A DNA stretch of 64,000 bases from Enterovibrio calviensis DSM 14347 (GCF_000621165.1 NZ_JHZA01000018.1:58730-122729), one strand, 5' to 3'. Numbered from the stretch's first letter, positions 35,982-45,630 are shown. Program-made: numbers and translations. Notes: generated by a model not told the origin, from the sequence alone.

Positions 35982-36581
35982 TTGTGTGTGAGTGTTGACA
36001 CGGATCAATTACCGGCCATTTTGGCGAAGGCCAGCGAACAAGCGCCGCCAGCTCGTATATTGGTGACGATGATGCTAGGCCATGGAGCTCGAATTGGTGA
36101 AACACGTAAGGCGATGTGGAAAAATATCAGTTTAACGCTGAAACAGTGGACCATTCCTGCAGGTGATGCGAAGAACGGTGAGGCGATGGTGTACCCGTTT
36201 TCACCTGGCATGGTTGAGTTGTTGCATTCATACCGTGAGTGGCAAATTGAACTAGGTTATAAAGGCGATTGTTTGTTTCCAATATCCTTTCGTGAAAACA
36301 AGCCGGCTTATAGTTCGTTGGCAAGTGGTTGGGTGAGGGCTATTTCTAATAAAGAATGGTCAGGACACGACTTAAGAAAGCGAGCGCGTTCAATTTGGCT
36401 TGAGATTGGTGTTGATTACATCGTTTGTGAATCGCTACTCAATCACGCACGAGACAAACTAGACCAAGCGTATATCCATACTCACATGGAATCACAGAAG
36501 AAAGAGGCACTCGAAACCTATCACGAGTGGCTAAAATCGTGCTGGTTAACCTGTTTCACGCCTGTCTCGACTGAAAATTAG
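35982..36581 (+). pseudogene. Tyrosine recombinase, catalytic domain only
   Basis: The 199-codon frame covers just the catalytic domain of a phage-type integrase: box I ARIGETRKAMW, the HDLRKRAR box, LLNH, and a tyrosine in QAYIHTH. The arm- and core-binding domains are absent: the frame meets a stop at 35955-35957 and no matching sequence lies upstream. There is no ATG or ribosome site at the 5' end. It is not the missing piece of the integrase at 29321 because it repeats the same boxes and differs in sequence. I read it as a relic of a second element. Confidence 0.75.
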
Positions 36582-36654
36582 ATCCTCACTTTCCCTATTT
36601 ATATCAATTCTCTACGTCAATTCTCAAATAAATCCAAGCGGATGATAGTAAGTC

Positions 36655-36975
36655 ATGCAAAATCACGCCCAAACAGCACCCATCGACCCGCGATTGGCTA
36701 ACATCGCACGTCTATTGCCTCATCAGATCAACGCGGTGAGGCTCAGTAAAACACAATTGAAAGTGCTCAATGCCATTCGATGTGGCGAGCAAGTGACACC
36801 GGAACAAATCTCAACCCGTTGCGATCTTTCTCAATCGTTCGCGAGCACATTGTTGAAGCGCTTATTTGAAAAAGCATATATCGAACGCCGAGCAGAATCT
36901 TCACAAATTGGAGGGTTAACTTACGTATATTTGAAGCAATGGAACACTACCCCGTCAGATATAATACCATTATAA
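36655..36975 (+). CDS. Small winged-helix DNA-binding protein
   Basis: A 106-residue protein with a MarR/Rep-type helix-turn-helix (LSKTQLKVLNAIRCGEQVTP, then EQISTRCDLSQSFASTLLKR) and a short wing (ESSQIGGLTYVYLKQW). It could regulate the island genes or be the remains of a conjugation or phage control gene. The 3' end runs into the leader of the next small gene. Ribosome site before ATG is weak. Confidence 0.65.
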   Translation: MQNHAQTAPIDPRLANIARLLPHQINAVRLSKTQLKVLNAIRCGEQVTPEQISTRCDLSQSFASTLLKRLFEKAYIERRAESSQIGGLTYVYLKQWNTTPSDIIPL

Positions 36976-37055
36976 ATCATTTACTTAGATTTATTGGCGA
37001 TATGTTTTTAACACGGTATGTTTGCGTGAGTGATGTTATTTCAATAGGTGGGAAT

Positions 37056-37319
37056 ATGACAAACAAACGACAGCAAAGCGCGAATTTTATTGTGAATACA
37101 TTTGATGTGGAATTTAGTACAAGCTTGTTCATTTCGAGGTTTAAAGAGTGTTATGGAGTTGAACTTGAAACCAAGGAAGCAAATAGGTTGATTAGCTGTG
37201 AGAGGGCTCAAGTGCATGTGGGATCAAGCAGCGATAATTTTCATTGGCATCCGACCAGGCGGGCAAAGGCCGTTAGCAAGAGAGATTATATTGGCATGAA
37301 TCACCGTTTCTCTCAGTGA
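37056..37319 (+). CDS. Hypothetical small protein
   Basis: An 87-residue protein starting MTNKRQQSANFIVNTFDVEF behind a good GGTGGGA ribosome site. It has a predicted helix-turn-helix-like middle (FISRFKECYGVELETKEANR) and a basic C-terminus. No family recognised. The first half looks like a real protein, the last 25 residues less so. Confidence 0.5.
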   Translation: MTNKRQQSANFIVNTFDVEFSTSLFISRFKECYGVELETKEANRLISCERAQVHVGSSSDNFHWHPTRRAKAVSKRDYIGMNHRFSQ

Positions 37320-37356
37320 AAATAGGTTCTTTCCAGTCACTGTTTCTCTCAAACTA

Positions 37357-37395
37357 GGGCGACCCTCGGGTGATAAAAATTTTTCGGGTCGCCTA
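37357..37395. repeat. Inverted repeat with A/T palindrome in the loop
   Basis: Arms GGCGACCC (37358-37365) and GGGTCGCC (37386-37393) enclose a 20-base loop that contains AAAAATTTTT. Two GTTTCTCTCA direct repeats lie just before it (near 37304 and 37340). It could be a terminator for the small gene, or a recombination end. Confidence 0.6.
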
Positions 37396-37488
37396 GTCAT
37401 CACCAACAGCGCGGCTATCTTCACGATTAATTCCAGTCTACTCTGTTACCGTTATTCGTAACACGTTGTTTAATTATTGGAGGAGATA

Positions 37489-38154
37489 GTGGAGCTAAGT
37501 ACTGAGTTCGTATGTCGAGATGATGAACTAGCAAATTTACTAAGGAGGGCTGATGCATTAGTTGATGATAGTAATATTGAAGGATTGCGAGACCTGCAAC
37601 GAACTGTTTGGCGGCAGCTTCAGAGCAAATTCCTGTTGCAGCCTTATTTAGTTAAGGATCATTCCTCCTGGACATCCATTGAACATAACGACTTTGAATT
37701 TGATTGCGTGCAACCAAGTACCCATGAGTTAGTCACTGTTGTTGAAGCTGCGTTTATCAACTTAAGATCCGAACCCGCAATAACTAGTCCCTGGCATCCA
37801 CAAAGAATTATTAGAAATTTAGGGACGATAGGGGATGGTTTACCTAAAGGCCCTTTCGCAGAGACTTCAAACCATTCAGTGAACTACTACTGGCCTTTGA
37901 ATTTGGCCCTAGTGACAGGAGGTAACCATTCTATTGCTCAAGGGCTTCTTCGTGGTCAGGGAACAGTAAAGGTAGAAGAGTGCTTTGATTTAACTCCTAT
38001 CGTCGAACAGGTTTTCTATGATGGTGATAGTTGGGTTTTATTTAGTTCAGGTAAGCGAATAAGACAGCCAAGATTTAAGGAGATAGGTTGGGCATGGGAA
38101 CTTGGCAGAATTCTTATGAGGCATTCTACTTTTCATTTTACCAATATGGGGTAG
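37489..38154 (+). CDS. DUF6710-like hypothetical protein
   Basis: A 221-residue soluble protein. The segments NLALVTGGNHSIAQGLLRGQG and SSGKRIRQPRFKEIGWAWEL recall the DUF6710 family, whose function is unknown. N-terminal 60 residues are helical (LANLLRRADALVDDSNIEGL). Start is GTG 37489 because GGAGGA sits five bases upstream; the TTG at 37477 would overlap that site. The gene is the last intact one of the island. Confidence 0.65.
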   Translation: MELSTEFVCRDDELANLLRRADALVDDSNIEGLRDLQRTVWRQLQSKFLLQPYLVKDHSSWTSIEHNDFEFDCVQPSTHELVTVVEAAFINLRSEPAITSPWHPQRIIRNLGTIGDGLPKGPFAETSNHSVNYYWPLNLALVTGGNHSIAQGLLRGQGTVKVEECFDLTPIVEQVFYDGDSWVLFSSGKRIRQPRFKEIGWAWELGRILMRHSTFHFTNMG

Positions 38155-38225
38155 CTATTTACATTCTAAGAATGTGTCCTATTTACGTCCAAACTTCCCC
38201 AGCCAAGACAAATACCTATTAAATA

Positions 38226-38411
38226 TCATACTTTTACCGTATTAGTCTCACAGTCAAAGAAAAAGGTCGGTTCGTTGGTGTTTGCCACGGTGGTATCCAA
38301 GGGTTTGAAAGACGAGGCGATGTTACCGCAAATCAAAAGAGAAATCTTGCCAAGGGCAGTAAAATAGGCCGATATCAATCTCTTGGTAACGTGCGAAAGA
38401 TTAACTCCCAA
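38226..38411 (-). pseudogene. Decayed echo of an sbcB-like start
   Basis: On the minus strand the last codons before TGA (38226-38228) read NTNEPTFFFDCETNT, close to the beginning of the real SbcB (NSEQPTFFFFDYETFG). At DNA level the two share TCAAAGAA plus scattered matches. Codons upstream of that do not match. It may be a displaced 5' end left by integration of the island next to sbcB, or a fragment of another DEDD exonuclease. I do not propose a functional gene. Confidence 0.4.
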
Positions 38412-38552
38412 TACGTCTTGATGCCTTGAACATAAGGTCAGTAGCGCTTTGTGTATCCTGCCCCTTCATGTTGTTAGGGTATATGATGAACGATAAAGAC
38501 GCTTTGCCCGTTCTTATACGTCGATAACCTGTTCAATCACTTGGAAGGATAG

Positions 38553-39443
38553 ATGTTAACAATCACGCCACTCACGCCCCATATTGGCGCCATCATTGAA
38601 GGTGTCGCCCTCGCTTCGTGTAGCGACAACGATTTTACACAGATATATCAGGCATTCTTGAACTACAAAGTGGTGTTTTTTAGGGATCAGTGCCTTTCTC
38701 CTGATGAACAACTCTCACTGGCTCGTCGGTTTGGCGAGTTGGAAGCACCGCATCCATTTTTCCCCCATGTTGATGGCTTTCCACAAGTGAGTGTCATTGA
38801 AACGACGCCGGGCAACCCACCGGGTAAGAGTTTCTGGCATACCGACATGACATGGCAAAAAGCGCCGCCCAAATGCTCTGTGTTAAGTGCTCAGCATCTT
38901 CCAGACGAGGGAGGGGATACGATTTGGGTGTCGATGGAGGCGGTGTATCAACATTTACCCAGTGCGTTGCAGGGCGCATTGCTGGGTAAAACGGCGACCC
39001 ATGCTGTGCATGGTTTTGCGGGGAGTCGATTTGATGAAACGAACGCGGAGGGTGAAAGTAAAGTCGCACAGATAGCTGACAAGATGGAAGGTGTGCATCA
39101 TCCATTGGTTGTTCGCCATCCAGAAACGGAGCGACCGAGCCTTTATATCAATGAACAGTTTTGCCAATACATTGATAAGGACACCTCAGACAGCGAATAT
39201 GTGGGTGCTCAAAAAAACGAAAATGCGGAAGGGGATGATGACCTATTGTCTTCGCTGTTTGCATTGAGTCGCGTTGAAACGTTTCAGGTTCGGTTCTCAT
39301 GGCAAACAGGGAGTGTTGCGATATGGGATAACCGTTGTACCCAACATTTTGCTGTCACAGATTATGGCGATAAGCCTCGTAAGCTTCATCGTGTGGTGGT
39401 TAAAGGTGAGCAACCTGTGGCCATGCCAATTCAGGGTGCTTGA
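38553..39443 (+). CDS. TauD/TfdA-family Fe(II)/2-oxoglutarate dioxygenase
   Basis: A 296-residue cytoplasmic oxygenase. Iron ligands are H96 and D98 (FWHTDMTW) and H265 (TQHFAVTDY), and the oxoglutarate arginine is in RKLHRVVV. The N-terminal GAIIEGV and YKVVFFRDQ are family hallmarks. Members release sulfite from taurine or cleave other sulfonates and aryloxy acids; the substrate is not told by sequence. No tau transporter genes are adjacent. An acidic loop (about 205-228, ENAEGDDD) is a small insertion near the C-terminal half. Confidence 0.88.
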   Translation: MLTITPLTPHIGAIIEGVALASCSDNDFTQIYQAFLNYKVVFFRDQCLSPDEQLSLARRFGELEAPHPFFPHVDGFPQVSVIETTPGNPPGKSFWHTDMTWQKAPPKCSVLSAQHLPDEGGDTIWVSMEAVYQHLPSALQGALLGKTATHAVHGFAGSRFDETNAEGESKVAQIADKMEGVHHPLVVRHPETERPSLYINEQFCQYIDKDTSDSEYVGAQKNENAEGDDDLLSSLFALSRVETFQVRFSWQTGSVAIWDNRCTQHFAVTDYGDKPRKLHRVVVKGEQPVAMPIQGA

Positions 39444-40040
39444 GTTAAACGATGCCGAAACGTTTAAAACGCTGTGTCGCCTATCTCGAGTCTATTGCGG
39501 TCGAGAGTCATTGATGTTGTTAGGACTGGATTCTGCTGGTGGCATCATTTTCTTTTTCTTCTTTATATTATCCCCTCAGTCTTGCTTAATTATTCACTGG
39601 TCAATCTTTTGTCTGTCATCAGGTGTTGGCTGGGTTATGCCCAAGCCCTCACTAATTTAAGTATTTGTATATACTTACTCCTGTCCATTTTTTATCTCTC
39701 ACCGATTGCGTGCTATAAATTTACCGCATGATTATCTATAAATTCAGCATGATCGTTTATAATGTCAAATACTTACTGGTGTAACTGTTTGAGCTGTAAG
39801 CATTTAAATTGTTAAAAATGTTTAAATGCGACCTGTTCGGGCATTTTCGTGATTTATTTGTTCTTTATGCATGAATTGTAAACAGTGTGTAGTCGACAAC
39901 AATCGAAACATATGTTTAACATTGAAGGCATATGCGCAATTTTCAACTGCATTTAGTTTTGGGGCTAATGAAACCACCTTAATTGCGCATGATATTTGGG
40001 CAACGGAATTTCCCCAGCTGCATACAAAGGAACTGATAAA
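39444..40040. other. Long A/T-rich leader before the peptide transporter operon
   Basis: Nearly 600 bp without a credible gene. Two clear dyads occur: GCATTTAAA/TTTAAATGC (39800-39829) and ATGCGCAATT/AATTGCGCAT (39932-39990, arms 39 bases apart). These could be operators or the ends of a leader RNA structure. The promoter of the downstream operon must lie here. Confidence 0.55.
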
Positions 40041-41696
40041 ATGAAGAAAACAATCCTCGCATTGGCGATGGCAGCACCTCTTGCGCTTTCAGCTGCATCG
40101 GCAAGTGCTGAAACCTTGAAAATTGGTATGTCTCAATACCCTGAAGGTTTGCACCCGATTCTCGTCTCAAACGTTGCTGCCTCCTATATTCTTAGTACTG
40201 CGCATCGCGGCACCGTGATTTACGGCAAAGACTGGCTGTTACAATGTAACGCCTGTGTGGAAGTGCCAAGTTTTGAAAATGGCCTAGCCGAACGCATCAA
40301 ACTCGAAGATGGTAGTGAAGGTATCAAGATGACCGTTACTATCCCTGATGATCTGTTCTGGGGTGACGGCGTTCCCGTAACCACTAAAGATATGAAGCTA
40401 GGCTTCGACATCGCAACAGATAAGCGTGTCGGAAACCCAGGGTTGCAAGAAGCAAAAACCATGGAAAAATTGGTATTGCTTGACGACAAAAAATTCGAAG
40501 TCTATCTGAATAAAATCACCTTTAAATACAACACGTTCGTTCCGACACCTATGCCTGCACACGTTGAAGGTGATTTGTACGCGAAAGATCCAACCAGCTA
40601 CTCGAAAACCACTAAGTACGCCACAGAGCCGACCAATCCTGGCCTTTACTTTGGCCCGTTTGTTCTCTCGAAAGTCAACGCTGGTAGCTTCATTACGGCT
40701 GAGCAAAACCCACACTGGAAAGGCAAATCGCCTGCCATCGATGAGATTATCTTCAAAGCGGTAGAGAACACCTCGGCGCTAGAGGCGCACCTATTGTCGG
40801 GTTCTGTGGACTACTTACCGGGTGAACTCGGTCTGTCGCTTGACCAAGTACTACAACTTGAAAAACGTCACGGCAACAAGTTCAACGTTCACTACGAGCC
40901 GGGTCTGCTTTACGAGCACCTAGATACCACAATGGACAACCCGCATCTTGCTAAGAAAGAAGTGCGTCAGGCGCTGCTGTATGGTGCAAACCGCCAACAG
41001 CTCGTTGATAAATTGTTTGCGGGCAAACAGCCTATTGCGGATACCAACGTAAGCCCACGTGACACCACCTTCTTCGCGGATGTTAAACGTTACGAATACA
41101 ATCCGGAAAAAGCCAAGCAATTACTTCTTGATGCTGGCTACACGCTGAAAAACGGTGTGATGGTTGATGGTGATGGCAACGCGCTACAAATCGAATTGAT
41201 GACAACGGCGGGCAATAAAACCCGTGAGTTGGTACAGCAAGTGCTGCAATCACAGTGGAAGCAGATTGGTGTGAAGGTCAACATCAATAACCAACCAGCA
41301 CGCGTTTACTTTGGTGAGACGCTGAACAAGCGTAAGCACAAAGGCCTCGCAATGTTTGCTTGGTATTCGTCGCCAGAAAGTCCACCGCGTACAACACTTC
41401 TATCCACCAACATTCCAACGGAAGAGAATGGTTGGTCTGGCCAAAACTACATTGGCTATACAAACCCTGCAATGGATGAGTTGCTGAACAAAGTCGAAGC
41501 AGAACTGGATACGGAGAAACGTAAGAAGATCTTCCACGACATTCAGAACATCTACGCGGAAGATTTGCCAGCACTGCCACTGTATTTCCGAGCGGACAGC
41601 TTTGTGATGCCGAAATGGCTAGAGGGCGTGACGCCGACGGGTCATATGTTCCCTTCAACCAACTGGGTTGAAGAGTGGTACACCACCAAGAAGTAG
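40041..41696 (+). CDS. ABC transporter substrate-binding protein, family 5 (peptide/nickel type)
   Basis: A 551-residue periplasmic binding protein with a signal peptide cut after ASA (residue 23). It has the SBP_bac_5 pattern: LKIGMSQYPEGLHPI, WGDGVPVTTKDMKLGFD, and FAWYSSPESPPRTTL near the C-terminus. It would capture oligopeptides or a similar ligand and deliver it to the two permeases encoded downstream. Start at ATG 40041 with an AAAGGA site. First gene of a five-gene operon with very short gaps. Confidence 0.9.
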   Translation: MKKTILALAMAAPLALSAASASAETLKIGMSQYPEGLHPILVSNVAASYILSTAHRGTVIYGKDWLLQCNACVEVPSFENGLAERIKLEDGSEGIKMTVTIPDDLFWGDGVPVTTKDMKLGFDIATDKRVGNPGLQEAKTMEKLVLLDDKKFEVYLNKITFKYNTFVPTPMPAHVEGDLYAKDPTSYSKTTKYATEPTNPGLYFGPFVLSKVNAGSFITAEQNPHWKGKSPAIDEIIFKAVENTSALEAHLLSGSVDYLPGELGLSLDQVLQLEKRHGNKFNVHYEPGLLYEHLDTTMDNPHLAKKEVRQALLYGANRQQLVDKLFAGKQPIADTNVSPRDTTFFADVKRYEYNPEKAKQLLLDAGYTLKNGVMVDGDGNALQIELMTTAGNKTRELVQQVLQSQWKQIGVKVNINNQPARVYFGETLNKRKHKGLAMFAWYSSPESPPRTTLLSTNIPTEENGWSGQNYIGYTNPAMDELLNKVEAELDTEKRKKIFHDIQNIYAEDLPALPLYFRADSFVMPKWLEGVTPTGHMFPSTNWVEEWYTTKK

Positions 41697-41705
41697 GAGC
41701 CGTCA

Positions 41706-42653
41706 ATGGAACAGACGATACTGGATGTTCGTCGTCTGCGGGTAGCCTTTAATGGCTACCCAGCGGTTAACGATATCAGCTTTCATATTAACAAAGGCGA
41801 AATTCTTGGCGTTGTGGGCGAGTCTGGCTGCGGCAAAAGCCTTGCGGCGCTTACCTTGATGGGGCTTCAGCCCAATGTCATGAAAGCCAGTGGTGACGTG
41901 GTTTTCCGTGGAGAAAATCTACTCAACAACAGTGATGCGGATTGGCAGAAAGTGCGTGGCGAAGGGATCGCCATGATTTTCCAAGAGCCGATGACAGCGC
42001 TGAATCCTGTTGTAACAGTGGGCGATCAAATCGCGGAAATGTTTGAGCTTCACCGTGGTAGTAATCAAGCAGAATCAAAAGAACGTGCGATAGAGATGTT
42101 GGAAAGGGTTCATATCCCCGATCCGGTTCGACGCGCAAAAGCCTACCCACATGAACTCTCCGGTGGGATGCGACAGCGTGTAATGATTGCCATGGCACTG
42201 GCATGTGAACCAGAACTCATTATCGCCGATGAACCTACAACGGCATTGGATGTCACGGTACAGGCGCAGGTTCTTGATTTGCTGGAAGAGTTGCGTGATA
42301 CCACAGGAACTGCCGTTCAGTTTATCAGCCACAACTTGGGCGTTGTATCACAACTCGCTGAGCGCGTTATCGTGATGTATGCAGGGCGCATTGTTGAACA
42401 AGCGACAGCGGAAGAGTTGTTTGCTAACCCTCAACACCCGTATACCCAAGGTTTGTTAGCCACTTTACCCAAAATTGGCGGCGCACGTGATGTGTTGCCA
42501 GCAATTCCGGGGGCAGTACCTCCACTTGATCTGCGAGGCAATGGATGCCCGTTTGCAGATCGCTGCGGTAAAGCAACGCCAACGTGTGTCTCTACCATGC
42601 CTGAAACGGTTGAACTAAATACCGTGCACACCGTTGCGTGTCACCATATCTAA
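41706..42653 (+). CDS. ABC transporter ATP-binding protein, DppD/OppD type
   Basis: A 315-residue ATPase. Walker [10 protein letters not shown]-loop [10 protein letters not shown], signature LSGGMRQR and Walker [13 protein letters not shown] are complete, followed by the oligopeptide-type C-terminal extension with the CPFADRC cysteine cluster that in some members binds an iron-sulfur cluster. It pairs with the next ATPase. Nine bp after the binding protein gene, with an AGGAG site. Confidence 0.93.
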   Translation: MEQTILDVRRLRVAFNGYPAVNDISFHINKGEILGVVGESGCGKSLAALTLMGLQPNVMKASGDVVFRGENLLNNSDADWQKVRGEGIAMIFQEPMTALNPVVTVGDQIAEMFELHRGSNQAESKERAIEMLERVHIPDPVRRAKAYPHELSGGMRQRVMIAMALACEPELIIADEPTTALDVTVQAQVLDLLEELRDTTGTAVQFISHNLGVVSQLAERVIVMYAGRIVEQATAEELFANPQHPYTQGLLATLPKIGGARDVLPAIPGAVPPLDLRGNGCPFADRCGKATPTCVSTMPETVELNTVHTVACHHI

Positions 42654-42663
42654 GGACGGACTT

Positions 42664-43680
42664 ATGACATTATTAAAATTAGACAATGTCTGTCAGCGCT
42701 ACCCCATAGGACAAAAAGGGTGGTTCGGGAAACCTGCGCAAGAGTTGAAAGCCGTAAACAAGATTTCTCTTTCTTTGGATGAAGGGGAAACCATTGCAAT
42801 TGTCGGTGAATCTGGCTGCGGAAAATCAACGCTCGGGCGCATGGTTGCGCTACTCGAACACCCTATTGAAGGCACGGTAGAATTGGCGGGTATTAAAACC
42901 GCAGATTTGAAAGGAGAGGAACTTAAGGCACTTCGACGTAAGCTTGGCTTAGTGTTTCAAGACCCGTACTCTGCGTTAAACCCTCGTTTACCGGTTTCTG
43001 AGCTGGTGGGTGAACCGCTTGAGGTTTACAACGTTGGAGACAAGGCTTCACGCAAAGCTAAGGTGATTGACGCTCTCATCGCTGTGGGGCTTAGTGAAGA
43101 TGCATTGGATCGCTATCCCCATGAGTTCTCAGGTGGTCAACGACAGCGCATTTGTATTGCTCGTGCATTGGTGCTTGAACCTCAATTGATTGTCGCGGAT
43201 GAACCGCTCTCCGCGCTCGATGTTTCGGTACAAAGCCAAGTACTCAACTTGTTTGCCGAATTGCAGCGCGAACGCAACCTGTCTTTTTTCTTCATCAGCC
43301 ATGACATGGCGGTGGTCGATTATCTTGCTGATACCATTGTGGTGATGTATCTCGGTCAGATTGTTGAGCAAGCCCCACGTGATGCGTTCTTTGCAAACCC
43401 CGCGCACCCATATAGCCAAGCCTTGCTGGCAGCAGTTCCTGAAGTTGGAAGAGGCAAACGTCTTAAAGGCTTAGCGCTGCAGGGTGATGTTCCTAGTCCG
43501 ATCGATCCGCCAAGTGGTTGTGCATTTCACCCTCGTTGTGCAAAAGCGACGGAGAAGTGCAAGACAGAAGCGCCAAGTGCGTCGCTATACGGCGGAGACA
43601 GTAAGCACATTGTTGCGTGTCACTACCCAAGCGAAGTGATAGACGCAAAAAAGTTTGAAAGTAAGGAGGCCACAGCATGA
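42664..43680 (+). CDS. ABC transporter ATP-binding protein, DppF/OppF type
   Basis: A 338-residue second ATPase with [26 protein letters not shown] and LIVADEPLSALD, plus the C-terminal CAFHPRC cluster. Start at ATG 42664 (MTLLKLDNV), 10 bp after the preceding stop. It overlaps the permease gene by 4 bp (ATGA). Confidence 0.93.
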   Translation: MTLLKLDNVCQRYPIGQKGWFGKPAQELKAVNKISLSLDEGETIAIVGESGCGKSTLGRMVALLEHPIEGTVELAGIKTADLKGEELKALRRKLGLVFQDPYSALNPRLPVSELVGEPLEVYNVGDKASRKAKVIDALIAVGLSEDALDRYPHEFSGGQRQRICIARALVLEPQLIVADEPLSALDVSVQSQVLNLFAELQRERNLSFFFISHDMAVVDYLADTIVVMYLGQIVEQAPRDAFFANPAHPYSQALLAAVPEVGRGKRLKGLALQGDVPSPIDPPSGCAFHPRCAKATEKCKTEAPSASLYGGDSKHIVACHYPSEVIDAKKFESKEATA

Positions 43681-44645
43681 TGCAGTTCGTTATTGGCCGA
43701 GTGTTACAAAGCGTATTTGTCCTGTTTTTAGTCTCATTTGTTTCTTATGCGCTCATTGGTCTCATGCCAGGTGACCCGATTGATTTGATGGCAACGTCTG
43801 ATCCAAACATGACGGCAGAAGATGTCGCGATGCTAAAAGCCCTTCAAGGCTTGGATCAGCCATTGGTAGAGCGTTACTGGCACTGGCTCTCAGCAGCAGT
43901 GCAGGGCGACTTTGGTTACTCTCGCTTGTATTACCAACCTGCAGAAGATGTTCTTATTCCTGCCGTTTGGAACACTGTTAAGTTGGTTGGCATAGCGACA
44001 ATGCTATCGTTACTTATCGCCATTCCCGTAGGCGTAATCGCCGCGTTGAAACACCGCACTTGGGCGGACTATGTCATTAGTTTTAGTGCATTTGTTGGCT
44101 TTTCAACACCAGCGTTTTGGTTGGCACTGATGTTGATCCTCGTGTTCTCTGTCACGCTTGGTTGGTTGCCTGCTGGCGGAACAGGTGAAGCAGAAGGCGG
44201 CGGTTTCTGGATTGAACTTAAGCACCTTATTCTTCCGGTTATTTCGCTGACTGTATTGAATGTGGCAAGTCACTCTCGTTACGTTCGCGGCACCATGCTA
44301 GAAGTCATGCGTCAGGATTACATTCGCACGGCGGTAGCAAAAGGCGCATCAAGAACCCGCGTTATTTTTCGTCACGCGCTTCGCAACGCCATGATTCCAT
44401 TGGTAACCATTATCGCGTTGGACATTGGCTTTCTTCTGTCGGGTGCACTCATCACCGAAACGGTGTTCGCATGGCCGGGTATGGGTAAGCTAATTTTCGA
44501 TGCCATTATGGGCAATGACTACAATCTCGCGTTACTGGGATTGATGGTTATCACCTTCACTGCGCTATTGGGTAACTTGCTGGCAGATATTGCCTACGCG
44601 AAATTGGACCCACGAATCAGTCTGACAAAAGGAGCTTCAGCATGA
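43677..44645 (+). CDS. ABC transporter permease, DppB type
   Basis: A 322-residue inner-membrane permease with six helices and the first-helix signature VLFLVSFVSYALIGLMPGDP. The EAA coupling loop is YIRTAVAKGASRTRVIF. Overlaps both neighbours by 4 bp. Forms the pore with the DppC-type protein. Confidence 0.92.
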   Translation: MMQFVIGRVLQSVFVLFLVSFVSYALIGLMPGDPIDLMATSDPNMTAEDVAMLKALQGLDQPLVERYWHWLSAAVQGDFGYSRLYYQPAEDVLIPAVWNTVKLVGIATMLSLLIAIPVGVIAALKHRTWADYVISFSAFVGFSTPAFWLALMLILVFSVTLGWLPAGGTGEAEGGGFWIELKHLILPVISLTVLNVASHSRYVRGTMLEVMRQDYIRTAVAKGASRTRVIFRHALRNAMIPLVTIIALDIGFLLSGALITETVFAWPGMGKLIFDAIMGNDYNLALLGLMVITFTALLGNLLADIAYAKLDPRISLTKGASA

Positions 44646-45586
44646 CACAAGACATGACAAATGCTGCTCCAGTAGCAGCACCAAAGCGCCAAGCCTCTTC
44701 GCCATGGGTACTAGTCTGGCATCGCTTTTGTAAACATAAAGCCGGTTTAGTCAGCGGTGTATTTATTCTGCTACTCGCGATCCTTTGCTTTAGTGCGCCA
44801 CTGCTTGCCAGTTGGTTTGGTCACGACCCTTTTGAAGTTGATTTCTTCGCACGTTTTGAGCCAGCCAGTGACACACACTGGTTAGGTGCAGATGAACTGG
44901 GACGAGATGTATTCCTCCGCTTACTGTATGGCGGTCAGGTGTCCCTGTCTGTCGGTGCAGTTGCTGCACTGATGACTGCGGTATTGGGTACCTTGGTTGG
45001 CGTTTTTGCGGGTTACTTTGGTGGCAAGTTGGATGCTGTATTGATGCGTATTGCAGACTTTACGCTGTCATTGCCGACGCTACCTCTGATGATTGTTATG
45101 GCAGCAGTTGATTTGAATAAGTTGGGCCTGCCTGAGAGTTGGGCGCAAGGCGAGAACGCGAGCTTCATTCGCATCATCGTTATTGTTGCTTTGTTTGGCT
45201 GGCCGACCACGGCACGTTTGGTTCGCTCTGGCACCTTGTCACTGCGTGAACGAGATTATGTCAAAGCCGCGGTAGGTTACGGTGCTTCGCCTTGGCGTAT
45301 TATTCGCCGCCATGTACTGCCCAACGTTTTGTCACCGGTGATCATTGCGACCACCATGGCATTGGGCGGGGTGATTTTGTTGGAGAGTGCGTTGTCATTT
45401 TTGGGGCTAGGCATTCAGCCACCAATGCCATCTTGGGGCAACATGCTGCAAAATGCACAAGAAGTGATTTGGCAATCGCCAGGTCTGGCTATCTACCCGG
45501 GTATCGCAATCTTGGTAACGGTGATGGCATTCAACTTCTTGGGTGATGCACTACAAGATGCCTTAGATCCGAAATCTGGCAACTAA
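44642..45586 (+). CDS. ABC transporter permease, DppC type
   Basis: A 314-residue permease with a cytoplasmic N-terminal tail, the family stretch THWLGADELGRDVFLRLLYG and the coupling loop YVKAAVGYGASPWRII. Last gene of the operon; a strong terminator follows the stop. Confidence 0.92.
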   Translation: MTQDMTNAAPVAAPKRQASSPWVLVWHRFCKHKAGLVSGVFILLLAILCFSAPLLASWFGHDPFEVDFFARFEPASDTHWLGADELGRDVFLRLLYGGQVSLSVGAVAALMTAVLGTLVGVFAGYFGGKLDAVLMRIADFTLSLPTLPLMIVMAAVDLNKLGLPESWAQGENASFIRIIVIVALFGWPTTARLVRSGTLSLRERDYVKAAVGYGASPWRIIRRHVLPNVLSPVIIATTMALGGVILLESALSFLGLGIQPPMPSWGNMLQNAQEVIWQSPGLAIYPGIAILVTVMAFNFLGDALQDALDPKSGN

Positions 45587-45602
45587 TCCTATCTTTGCTT
45601 CG

Positions 45603-45630
45603 AAAAGCCAGCATTTGCTGGCTTTTTTGT
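45603..45630 (+). terminator. Terminator of the peptide transporter operon
   Basis: AAAAGCCAGC-ATTT-GCTGGCTTTT with a further T-run; a perfect 10-bp stem 17 bp past the stop. Confidence 0.92.

Noticed and set aside
29141..38552. tRNA gene as attachment site for the island
   Set aside because: I found no cloverleaf or T-loop (GTTCRANNC) context at either end.
39274..39731. Plus-strand frames with hydrophobic stretches after the TauD-type gene
   Set aside because: The hydrophobic residues come from a T-rich non-coding stretch; no ribosome site or continuity.
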